Source: an uncultured Eubacteriales bacterium (GTDB lineage Bacteria; Bacillota; Clostridia; Oscillospirales; Oscillospiraceae). From it: a DNA stretch of 16,972 nt. The translations under genes were made by a program, and so were the position numbers. The notes beneath the pieces were generated by a model. That model saw only the letters and a list, made by a program, of their open reading frames with translations, had not been told where the DNA came from and made no database searches. Positions 1 to 5,385 of the stretch are shown in pieces. The stretch is taken from positions 1-16,972 of the forward strand of contig CABRZL010000040.1 in the NCBI GenBank assembly GCA_902475435.1, given 5' to 3'. Every line of letters starts with the position of its first letter. Positions within the stretch are counted from its first letter, which is position 1.

Positions 1-409
1 TGATCGTCGTCGAATCTGATACACACGCTTTCAGCTCTTTTACCGTATTTCCAAAGCCGCTGCCACCAGATGTCGCAAACAAAACAACTGTTTTCCCAGA
101 AAAGTCATATTTCTCTAAGAACGTATTGACAACCATGGGAGCCACATACCACCAAATGGGAAAACCAAGAAAAATGATATCATATTTTTCAATATGCGGA
201 TCCCTGTCAACAATAGCAGGGCGAAATGTTTTATCGTTCATTTCTATTGTGCTTCGGGATTTTTTATCCATCCAATTCAAGTCTGCCTGTGTATAAGGTA
301 CCTCCGGCTGAATTTCATAAAGATCGGCATTTGCCACCTTTGCCAATAGTTTTGCTGCCTTGGCCGTTACACCGCTGGCGCTAAAATAGGCTACTAAGTT
401 TTTGCTCAT
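1..409 (-). CDS. Flavodoxin, 3' end cut by the window edge
   Basis: A small FMN-binding electron-transfer protein of the flavodoxin fold, expected in the cytoplasm. The first 136 residues are visible and the C-terminus lies beyond the window. The N-terminus MSKNLVAYFSASGVTAK has a beta strand followed by the Ser/Thr-rich phosphate-binding loop (SASGVT, residues 10-15), which matches the short clostridial flavodoxins. A later stretch, FLGFPIWWYVAP, is the typical aromatic segment near the flavin, and FATSGGSGFGNT is the second flavin-contact loop. The ATG at 409 is preceded by AAGGAG at good spacing. The gene is downstream of a decayed reading frame and of a promoter at 748-776, so it may be the only working gene left in that transcription unit. 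The redox partner cannot be told from the sequence. Confidence 0.9.
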   Translation of the reverse strand, partial: MSKNLVAYFSASGVTAKAAKLLAKVANADLYEIQPEVPYTQADLNWMDKKSRSTIEMNDKTFRPAIVDRDPHIEKYDIIFLGFPIWWYVAPMVVNTFLEKYDFSGKTVVLFATSGGSGFGNTVKELKACVSDSTTI

Positions 410-425
410 AAAAGAATCTCCTTAT

Positions 426-448
426 TTTAGATTTGCTTTATATCTAAA
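426..448. repeat. Inverted repeat before the flavodoxin ribosome binding site
   Basis: TTTAGAT at 426-432 and ATCTAAA at 442-448 are perfect 7-base inverted arms separated by 9 bases. They lie just upstream of the flavodoxin Shine-Dalgarno. The repeat could be an operator or a weak mRNA hairpin. Function is unknown. Confidence 0.4.
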
Positions 449-597
449 TTTGCATACTTCACCAGATAAAGATCTGCGTAAATCGACATACCATAATGAT
501 TCCGATCCATGACAGAAGCTCGTCTAATATTTTCATTCAACATTGTAATAACGCCTGTTCCCATATAATTCCGCCCTTCCTTATCATTACTGCCCAT
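427..597 (-). pseudogene. Remnant reading frame upstream of flavodoxin, unrecognised
   Basis: A 56-codon frame starts MGSNDKEGRNYMGTG and ends in YANLDIKQI, stopping 17 bases before the flavodoxin start. The frame continues upstream of its first ATG as ERQLGNRFRDR before meeting an in-frame TGA. A neighbouring frame just upstream reads LLQCLTVNDYELADAMR and ends near the same place. Joining the two would need at least one frameshift, which suggests a gene broken by small indels. The ATG has no ribosome binding site. I do not recognise the family. It could instead be non-coding leader sequence that happens to be open. Confidence 0.3.
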
Positions 598-747
598 TCT
601 ATCACGGAAACGGTTACCCAGTTGTCTTTCTCATAGCATCTGCCAATTCATAATCATTCACAGTTAAACACTGCAAGAGCCCAGTTCATCTTTACTAATA
701 AGAGCTACTCAAAATGACGTATCGATATCAGGATTCCTTGTTAGTTT

Positions 748-776
748 ATTATATAAGATTTCATTTTTAATGTCTA
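748..776 (-). promoter_or_regulatory. Predicted sigma-A promoter, towards flavodoxin
   Basis: On the minus strand, TAGACA (771-776) and TATAAT (748-753) are separated by exactly 17 bases. Transcription would start near 741, run through the decayed frame and then into the flavodoxin gene. The rest of 600-870 is AT-rich, and I see no gene in it. Confidence 0.55.
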
Positions 777-871
777 ATACCTATATTTTATATTATTTCA
801 TGTACAAAAGGCATGCGCAAAACATATACTATATTTCAATTGCCTGGCTATAAAACAATTATTATACAAAA

Positions 872-920
872 ATAATATGACAAAAAATTCCGATTTCTCG
901 GAACTTTTTTGTCATATTAT
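872..920 (-). terminator. Long terminator hairpin downstream of the tRNA genes
   Basis: An almost perfect inverted repeat, with arms 872-893 and 898-920, a 4-base loop (894-897) and one bulged C at 904. A GC core (TTCCGA/TCGGAA) is flanked by runs of A and T on both sides, so the hairpin has a U-tract in either direction. It lies just past the 3' end of the serine tRNA pair. Confidence 0.8.
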
Positions 921-937
921 CTTCCATTTTGTATATC

Positions 938-1029
938 TGGCGCGGAAGGAGGGATTTGAACCCTCGCGCGTGGATTAGACGCCTACTCCCTTAGCAGGGG
1001 AGCCCCTTCGGCCACTTGGGTACTTCCGC
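938..1029 (-). tRNA. tRNA-Ser, anticodon GCU
   Basis: A class II tRNA, 92 bases including an encoded CCA. The acceptor arms GCGGAAG (5' end at 1029) and CTTCCGC pair fully over 7 bases, with G as discriminator. The anticodon stem CUCCC/GGGAG encloses CUGCUAA, giving anticodon GCU (reads AGC and AGU). The T arm contains GGTTCAAATCC, and a long variable arm is present as expected for serine. It follows the tRNA-Ser(UGA) gene 26 bases downstream and is probably co-transcribed with it. Confidence 0.97.
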
Positions 1030-1055
1030 ATACCAATTTGAAATAGGAGAAAAGA

Positions 1056-1146
1056 TGGCGGAGAGAGTGGGATTCGAACCCACGGTTCCATTGCTGGAAT
1101 CACCGGTTTTCAAGACCGGCTCCTTAAACCGCTCGGACATCTCTCC
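1056..1146 (-). tRNA. tRNA-Ser, anticodon UGA
   Basis: A class II tRNA, 91 bases including an encoded CCA. The acceptor arms GGAGAGA and TCTCTCC pair over 7 bases, with discriminator G. The anticodon stem CCGGU/ACCGG encloses CUUGAAA, so the anticodon is UGA (reads UCA and, by wobble, other UCN codons). The variable arm is long (ATTCCAGCAATGGAA) and the T arm has GGTTCGAATCC. It is the first gene of the pair and has a strong promoter directly upstream. Confidence 0.97.
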
Positions 1147-1160
1147 GAATCGACTGTGAT

Positions 1161-1189
1161 ATTTTATCAGGTAAATTCTGCTTTGTCAA
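1161..1189 (-). promoter_or_regulatory. Promoter of the tandem tRNA-Ser genes
   Basis: Minus strand TTGACA (1184-1189), a 17-base spacer and TAAAAT (1161-1166). The start would lie near 1154, a few bases before the 5' end of tRNA-Ser(UGA). Confidence 0.85.
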
Positions 1190-1232
1190 GAGGCCGAAGT
1201 AAACTTTATGGTCCATTCAAAATTCTTATCCA

Positions 1233-1261
1233 TTGCCATTCTGACTGAAATAAAGTATACT
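1233..1261 (+). promoter_or_regulatory. Promoter of the amidohydrolase gene
   Basis: TTGCCA (1233-1238), 17 bases, TATACT (1256-1261). The transcript would begin near 1268, which excludes the ATG at 1208 and supports the start at 1292. Confidence 0.75.
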
Positions 1262-1291
1262 GTCAATATATTGAATGAAATGAGGGATTTT

Positions 1292-2170
1292 ATGCAACCA
1301 TTTCAAATCGCCTTGTTACAGCTGCTACCCACTGGCAGCACGGAAGGGAACCTGCAAAAAGGTCTGGATGCCTGTCGCTGTGCTAATGCCATGGGAGCCG
1401 ATCTATGTCTCTTCCCGGAAATGTGGAGTTGTGGCTACAATATTCCAGAGGATCTCTCAGACTTAAAATCTGAAGCAATTTCATTGGACAGCACATTTAT
1501 TACGGCTTTTCGCAAATTGTCACTGGAATTGGATATGGCCATTGGAATTACACTGTTAGAACAGTACGATCCCCTGCCTCGCAATACCTTTTGTTTGATC
1601 GATCGACACGGGAATCTTATCTTGACCTATTCCAAGGTTCATACTTGTGACTTTGGCTCAGAACTTCGTTTGACCCCGGGTGAGGATTTTTTTACCGCGT
1701 CATTAGATATCGGAAGAGATTCGGTTTGTATTGGAGCCATGATCTGCTATGATCGTGAATTCCCAGAAAGCGCGCGAATTTTGATGTTAAAGGGCGCTGA
1801 AATTATCTTGGTTCCAAACGCCTGTCCTATGGAAATCAATCGTCTGAGCCAGCTGCGGGCACGCGCCTATGAAAATATGGTTGGCATTGCCACTGCCAAC
1901 TATCCCTATAGCCAGCCGGATTGTAACGGCCATTCTTCTGTTTTTGACGGTATGGCTTACCGACCTGACGCTTTTGATTCCAGAGACACTTTAGTCCTGG
2001 AAGCCGGGGAAAACGAAGGTATATACCTTGCGCCTATTCCGTTAGACGAACTTCGGGCCTATCGAAAGGCTGAGGTACACGGTAACGCCTATCGACGGCC
2101 AGGAAAATATCACCTGCTTATAGAGGAAACTGTAAATGAGCCATTCCGGCGGCCCGACAGCCGGAGATAA
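1292..2170 (+). CDS. Carbon-nitrogen hydrolase (nitrilase superfamily amidase)
   Basis: A 292-residue cytoplasmic hydrolase that should cleave a non-peptide C-N bond (amide, carbamoyl or nitrile). The nitrilase-superfamily triad is visible: Glu43 in LFPEMW, Lys115 in YSKVH and nucleophile Cys152 in GAMICYDREFPESARIL. The length fits a stand-alone domain. A longer frame opens at 1208, but its ATG lies upstream of the promoter at 1233-1261. The chosen ATG has GAGGG 5 bases before it, although the ATG at 1280 (four codons earlier) is also possible. A hairpin (TCCGGC/GCCGGA, 2145-2165) overlaps the end of the gene but lacks a U-tract. The substrate cannot be named; omega-amidase, N-carbamoyl or short-chain amidase are all possible. 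The next gene has its own promoter, so no operon is implied. Confidence 0.9.
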   Translation: MQPFQIALLQLLPTGSTEGNLQKGLDACRCANAMGADLCLFPEMWSCGYNIPEDLSDLKSEAISLDSTFITAFRKLSLELDMAIGITLLEQYDPLPRNTFCLIDRHGNLILTYSKVHTCDFGSELRLTPGEDFFTASLDIGRDSVCIGAMICYDREFPESARILMLKGAEIILVPNACPMEINRLSQLRARAYENMVGIATANYPYSQPDCNGHSSVFDGMAYRPDAFDSRDTLVLEAGENEGIYLAPIPLDELRAYRKAEVHGNAYRRPGKYHLLIEETVNEPFRRPDSRR

Positions 2171-2224
2171 AGGATATTTCGCTTTCCTTATGAAAACAGC
2201 CTTCCAAAAATAATCATTCAGCAC

Positions 2225-2254
2225 TTGCAATTTTCTCTTGATCGGTGCTATAAT
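2225..2254 (+). promoter_or_regulatory. Promoter of the DtxR/MntR-family regulator
   Basis: TTGCAA (2225-2230), an 18-base spacer and a perfect TATAAT (2249-2254). Just after the -10 box, AATGTCAAACATATT (2256-2270) has partial dyad symmetry (ATGT...ACAT) and sits at the expected transcription start. It is a plausible autoregulatory operator but not a proven one. Confidence 0.75.
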
Positions 2255-2286
2255 AAATGTCAAACATATTAAAGGCAGGTGATCAC

Positions 2287-2670
2287 ATGAAAATCCATGC
2301 CTCTGCGGAAGACTATCTGGAAACAATTCTTGTACTTCATGACCGAAAAGGTATGGTCCGTTCCATCGATATTGCCAACGAATTGGGATATTCTAAACCC
2401 AGTGTCAGCGTTGCCATGAAAAATTTACGTGAAAATGACTGCATTACCGTCAGTCCTGAGGGTTATATCAAACTTTTGCCCAAAGGCCAGGAAATTGCCG
2501 AGCGAATCTATGAACGGCACACATTGCTCTCAGATTGGCTTACTACACTGGGCGTTCCTCCTGACATTGCAGCGGAAGATGCTTGTCGTATGGAACATGT
2601 GATCAGTTCAGAAAGTTTTGCCGCAATCAAGGCCCATGTCGCTCAATACGGCAACTCGTCAAACGCTTAA
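2287..2670 (+). CDS. DtxR/MntR-family metal-dependent transcriptional regulator
   Basis: A 127-residue repressor of the iron/manganese-sensing DtxR family. An N-terminal winged helix (residues 5-63, with SIDIANELGYSKPSVSVAMKNL as the helix-turn-helix) is followed by the helical dimerisation and metal-binding domain. There is no C-terminal SH3-like domain, so the architecture is that of short MntR proteins. Candidate metal ligands are Asp9, Glu12, His78, Cys100, Glu103 and His104. Asp9/Glu12 are MntR-like, while Cys100-x2-Glu103-His104 resembles the CxxEH of DtxR. The ATG at 2287 has AGGTGA just upstream; an ATG at 2257 lies before the predicted transcript start. No metal transporter is adjacent, so targets are probably elsewhere. 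Mn or Fe specificity is inferred only. Confidence 0.9.
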   Translation: MKIHASAEDYLETILVLHDRKGMVRSIDIANELGYSKPSVSVAMKNLRENDCITVSPEGYIKLLPKGQEIAERIYERHTLLSDWLTTLGVPPDIAAEDACRMEHVISSESFAAIKAHVAQYGNSSNA

Positions 2671-2673
2671 TTT

Positions 2674-2703
2674 AATCCCCTTTGCATAACAGCAAAGGGG
2701 ATT
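2674..2703. terminator. Bidirectional terminator between the regulator and trpA
   Basis: AATCCCCTTTGC (2674-2685) pairs perfectly with GCAAAGGGGATT (2692-2703) around a 6-base loop. It lies between the converging ends of the regulator gene (plus) and trpA (minus), with T or A runs on both sides. Confidence 0.9.
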
Positions 2704-2706
2704 TTG

Positions 2707-3483
2707 TTATAAATTTTGAATTGCTTTTTTCATGGTCCTAACATATTCCCGCACCACAGGTACGCTACCACGGCCATACTCTGCAATTATTTTTACAATG
2801 GCGCTTCCCACAATGACACCATCTGCCAACTGAGCCATTTCCACAGCCTGCTCTGGAGTTGAGATTCCGAATCCGATGGCGCATGGAGTATCCGTCTCCT
2901 GTCGGGCCAGCGCAATAATTTCGCTGATATCATGATTAATCTGGCTTCGTACCCCAGTTACCCCAAGAGAGGACACACAGTATAGAAAGCCTTTGGCCTC
3001 CTTCGCGATTGCGCGAACACGATTCTGTGATGTGGGCGCCACCATGGAAATCTGCGTAATATGATACCGATCCATCACGTTGGCAAATTCCTGTCGCTCC
3101 TCAAACGGTACATCCGGCAGGATAAGGCCATCTATCCCAACTTCCCGGCATCGCTTCATAAACTTTTCTGCTCCATATCCATAAACAGAATTTCCATATC
3201 CCATGAAAACCAGGGGAATCGTTACATCATTCCGCAGCCTGGCTACCATATCAAAGAGCTGATCCACTGTGCATCCTCCATGAAGCGCTCTCTGACTGGC
3301 TTCCTGAATCACAGTTCCTTCTGCAATCGGATCGGAAAAAGGTATGCCAATTTCAATCAAATCCGCCCCCGCTTCGACCATGGCACGTATCAATTGTTCC
3401 GTAGTTGCAATATCCGGATCGCCTCCCGTTAAGAATGGAATGAACGCCTTTCCCTGTTGGAAGGCCGCTGTGATCTTATTCAT
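2707..3483 (-). CDS. trpA: Tryptophan synthase alpha subunit
   Basis: A 258-residue TIM-barrel subunit that cleaves indole-3-glycerol phosphate to indole and glyceraldehyde 3-phosphate and channels indole to TrpB in the alpha2beta2 complex. Visible motifs are PFLTGGDPD near the N-terminus, IEIGIPFSDP with the catalytic Glu44, GLILPDVP, YCVSSLGVTG and the phosphate-binding loops FGISTPEQA and VIVGSAIV. The position of the second catalytic acid (Asp60 in Salmonella, in the motif DPLADG) is Glu55 here (DPIAEG). Its ATG overlaps the end of trpB by 8 bases, so translation is coupled. Expression depends on the trpB T-box leader. The identity is secure; the consequence of the Asp-to-Glu difference is not known from the sequence. 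Confidence 0.97.
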   Translation of the reverse strand: MNKITAAFQQGKAFIPFLTGGDPDIATTEQLIRAMVEAGADLIEIGIPFSDPIAEGTVIQEASQRALHGGCTVDQLFDMVARLRNDVTIPLVFMGYGNSVYGYGAEKFMKRCREVGIDGLILPDVPFEERQEFANVMDRYHITQISMVAPTSQNRVRAIAKEAKGFLYCVSSLGVTGVRSQINHDISEIIALARQETDTPCAIGFGISTPEQAVEMAQLADGVIVGSAIVKIIAEYGRGSVPVVREYVRTMKKAIQNL

Positions 3484-4660
3484 AAAGTTCTACCCCCTGA
3501 TATCTTGCAATCGCTGCAACATCTTTATCTCCGCGTCCAGAGAGATTTATAACAATGATCTGATCCTGTTTCAGTTCCGGCGCTATTTTCATGGCATAGG
3601 CTACTGCATGGGCGCTCTCAATGGCAGGAATGATTCCCTCTGTCTGTGCAAGATACGCAAATGCTTCTACCGCCTCATCATCTGTAACCGGCACATATTC
3701 GGCCCTTCCCTGTGTAAAAAGCATCGCGTGTTCAGGCCCAATCCCAGGATAATCAAGCCCAGCAGATATGGAATAAACAGGGGCAATCTGTCCGTACGCA
3801 TCCTGACAGAATAATGACTTCATTCCATGAAAAATGCCTGTTCTCCCTGTTGAAATAGTGGCGGCTGTTTCCTTCGTATCCACCCCCTTTCCCGCAGCCT
3901 CACACCCGATCAGCCGGACCTGCGGATCCTTAATGAAGTCATAAAATGCACCAATGGCATTGCTTCCACCCCCTACGCAGGCCAGTATTACATCAGGCAG
4001 CCTGTGTTCCTGCTTCAACATCTGGGATCGTATTTCCTCTCCGATGACCTTCTGAAAATCCCGCACAATGACCGGAAATGGATGCGGACCCATGCAGGAA
4101 CCGATTACATAATGGGTATCCGCAATTCGGGTAACCCATTCCCGCATGGTTTCATTGACAGCATCCTTCAGCGTTCTGGTACCGCTCATAACCGAATGCA
4201 CGCTTGCTCCCAGCAGCTCCATGCGGAATACATTGAGGGCTTGCCGTTTGGTATCCTCCTCGCCCATAAACACTTCGCATTCCATTCCCAACAGTGCAGC
4301 CGCTGTGGCTGTAGCCACACCATGCTGTCCCGCACCAGTTTCGGCAATCACTCGGGTCTTGCCCATTTTTTTCGCTAACAACACCTGACCCAGCGCATTG
4401 TTAATCTTATGGGCGCCGGTATGATTGAGATCCTCCCGCTTGAGATAAATCTTTGCCCCGCCTAAATCCTTTGTCATTTTTTCTGCGTAGTATAACAATG
4501 ACGGTCTTCCTGCATAATTATGCAGGAGATCTGTCAACTCCTGCTGAAATTCCGGATCTTGGCTGAAGTACGTATAGGCCTCTTCCAATTCCTCCAGCGC
4601 CGCCATCATCGTCTCTGGGGCATACTGACCACCAAATTCGCCAAATCGTCCTTTGCTCAT
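3476..4660 (-). CDS. trpB: Tryptophan synthase beta subunit
   Basis: A 394-residue PLP enzyme that condenses indole with serine to make L-tryptophan. The start MSKGRFGEFGGQYAPE is the family N-terminus. Lys85 in HTGAHKINNALGQ forms the Schiff base with PLP, Glu107 in ETGAGQHG is the catalytic acid/base, and GGGSNAIG binds the PLP phosphate. LSGRGDKD closes the site near the C-terminus. The length is normal for TrpB1. The frame is open back to 4711, but the ATG at 4660 is preceded by a strong AGGAGG and begins the conserved sequence. Upstream codons would fall in the riboswitch terminator. It is the first gene of the trpBA unit and lies downstream of a Trp T-box. Confidence 0.98.
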   Translation of the reverse strand: MSKGRFGEFGGQYAPETMMAALEELEEAYTYFSQDPEFQQELTDLLHNYAGRPSLLYYAEKMTKDLGGAKIYLKREDLNHTGAHKINNALGQVLLAKKMGKTRVIAETGAGQHGVATATAAALLGMECEVFMGEEDTKRQALNVFRMELLGASVHSVMSGTRTLKDAVNETMREWVTRIADTHYVIGSCMGPHPFPVIVRDFQKVIGEEIRSQMLKQEHRLPDVILACVGGGSNAIGAFYDFIKDPQVRLIGCEAAGKGVDTKETAATISTGRTGIFHGMKSLFCQDAYGQIAPVYSISAGLDYPGIGPEHAMLFTQGRAEYVPVTDDEAVEAFAYLAQTEGIIPAIESAHAVAYAMKIAPELKQDQIIVINLSGRGDKDVAAIARYQGVELYE

Positions 4661-4679
4661 AAAAATCCTCCTAGCTAAT

Positions 4680-4953
4680 AAAAAAGACTTTTGTCCCAAA
4701 CCATAGGACAAAAGTCAAACTTCTGCGGTACCACCTAAATTGATGCAAATGCACCCACCTCACACGCACAAACATGCGTCTGCCGGGATAACAGGCGGCA
4801 TTCCTGTTGGGCATTACTGGGCAAAAAGCCGTTCTTCCCACCTTCCTGAATCCATTCCACATGAAACTCCTCACTGCGCTCCCACCTTCCGCAGCTCTCT
4901 TTGCAGGAAAAACATGTGTACTATTTTCAGTCGTCAGTTTTTCTTGTGAAATT
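4680..4953 (-). promoter_or_regulatory. Trp T-box riboswitch, trpBA leader
   Basis: A tRNA-sensing leader of about 274 bases. Stem I base CTGA (4927-4930 side) pairs with TCAG (4846-4849 side). The specifier loop has AGTA (4919-4922) on the 5' side and GAA-TGG-A on the 3' side, giving a UGG (Trp) specifier at 4852-4854. CACATG/CATGTG forms the next helix. The T-box AGGTGGTACCGCAG (4723-4736) carries UGGU to pair with the tRNA 3' end. TAGG and GCAGAAG can pair with CTTTTGTCCTA to form the antiterminator. The competing terminator is GACTTTTGTCC/GGGACAAAAGTC (4686-4716) followed by six U. Uncharged tRNA-Trp should allow readthrough into trpB. Confidence 0.95.
4686..4716 (-). terminator. Conditional terminator of the trpBA T-box
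   Basis: GACTTTTGTCC (4706-4716) pairs with GGACAAAAGTC (4686-4696), followed by six U on the minus strand (4680-4685). Its 5' arm also forms the 3' arm of the antiterminator, which is the switch. Confidence 0.93.
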
Positions 4954-4959
4954 TTCTTC

Positions 4960-4988
4960 ATTATAGCCAGCCAATTTTTATTTGTCAA
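4960..4988 (-). promoter_or_regulatory. Promoter of the trpBA unit
   Basis: Perfect consensus: TTGACA (4983-4988), 17 bases, TATAAT (4960-4965) on the minus strand. The start is expected near 4953, which fits the T-box leader. Confidence 0.9.
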
Positions 4989-5004
4989 GGACTTTTTTTA
5001 CAGA

Positions 5005-5033
5005 GGAATCATTCCGCCGTATAGGTCAGACCT
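5005..5033. repeat. Two short palindromes between the divergent trp promoters
   Basis: GGAATCATTCC (5005-5015) and AGGTCAGACCT (5023-5033) are each perfect 11-base palindromes with one central base. Their centres are 18 bases apart, and they lie between the two -35 boxes. They could be operators, but short palindromes also arise by chance. Confidence 0.35.
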
Positions 5034-5057
5034 TCCCCATAATTTTTTGATTTCCCC

Positions 5058-5086
5058 TTGACAGATGAAAAATCAAGCTGTATAAT
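5058..5086 (+). promoter_or_regulatory. Promoter of trpEGDCF
   Basis: Perfect consensus: TTGACA (5058-5063), 17 bases, TATAAT (5081-5086). The start is expected near 5093. It is divergent from the trpBA promoter, with about 70 bases between the -35 boxes. Confidence 0.9.
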
Positions 5087-5092
5087 TATGCA

Positions 5093-5358
5093 TAATTCAA
5101 ACCGTTGAAGCGGAAGTAAAAACAGTTATGCCCCCACAGAGAGTCCGGGCCGCTGAGAACCGGATGGTAAGCTGACTGTTACAATGGGCCGCTGAGGGCG
5201 CAGGGAAAGGCTTTGCCGAGTATTCTGCGACGTGTGGGCATACGTCAGTTGCCGGAGATATGTTGGTATCTCGCAAAGCGCACGGTTTTCCGTGAATCAA
5301 GGTGGCACCGCGGGTATTCCCGTCCTTGACAGATTATGCTGTCGGGGACGGGTTTTTT
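5093..5358 (+). promoter_or_regulatory. Trp T-box riboswitch, trpEGDCF leader
   Basis: A second, independent T-box leader of about 266 bases. Stem I base AGCGG (5109-5113) pairs with CCGCT (5189-5193), and AACAGT (5121-5126) with ACTGTT (5175-5180). The internal loop holds AGTA (5115-5118) opposite ACAATGGG, giving a UGG specifier at 5185-5187; an AUG reading is possible by position but unlikely in front of trpE. The T-box AAGGTGGCACCGCGGG (5299-5314) carries UGGC to pair with the tRNA GCCA end. AAGG/CCTT and GCGGG/CCCGT form the antiterminator. The terminator CCCGTCC (5319-5325)/GGGACGGG (5345-5352) is followed by six U. Confidence 0.94.
5319..5358 (+). terminator. Conditional terminator of the trpEGDCF T-box
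   Basis: CCCGTCC and TGACAG on the 5' side pair with CTGTC and GGGACGGG on the 3' side, then six U (5353-5358). The 5' arm overlaps the 3' arm of the antiterminator. Confidence 0.93.
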
Positions 5359-5385
5359 GTTTCCCCGACATAAGGAGGAACGCCT

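Noticed and set aside
1208..1291. N-terminal extension of the amidohydrolase
   Set aside because: The promoter at 1233-1261 lies inside it, and the conserved domain begins after the ATG at 1292.
3061..4388. Plus-strand frames across trpA and trpB
   Set aside because: They are antisense to two genes with complete catalytic motifs and have no start signals of their own.
4671..4988. A 105-residue minus-strand frame upstream of trpB
   Set aside because: It lies inside the T-box leader and terminator, begins within the promoter, and its codons match the conserved RNA motifs rather than a protein.
5097..5300. A short minus-strand frame opposite the trpE leader
   Set aside because: It is antisense to the trpE T-box, has no ribosome binding site and shows no protein-like conservation.
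5093..5385. Leader-peptide attenuation of the trp operon
   Set aside because: No short ORF with tandem Trp codons is seen; the T-box motifs explain the leader fully.
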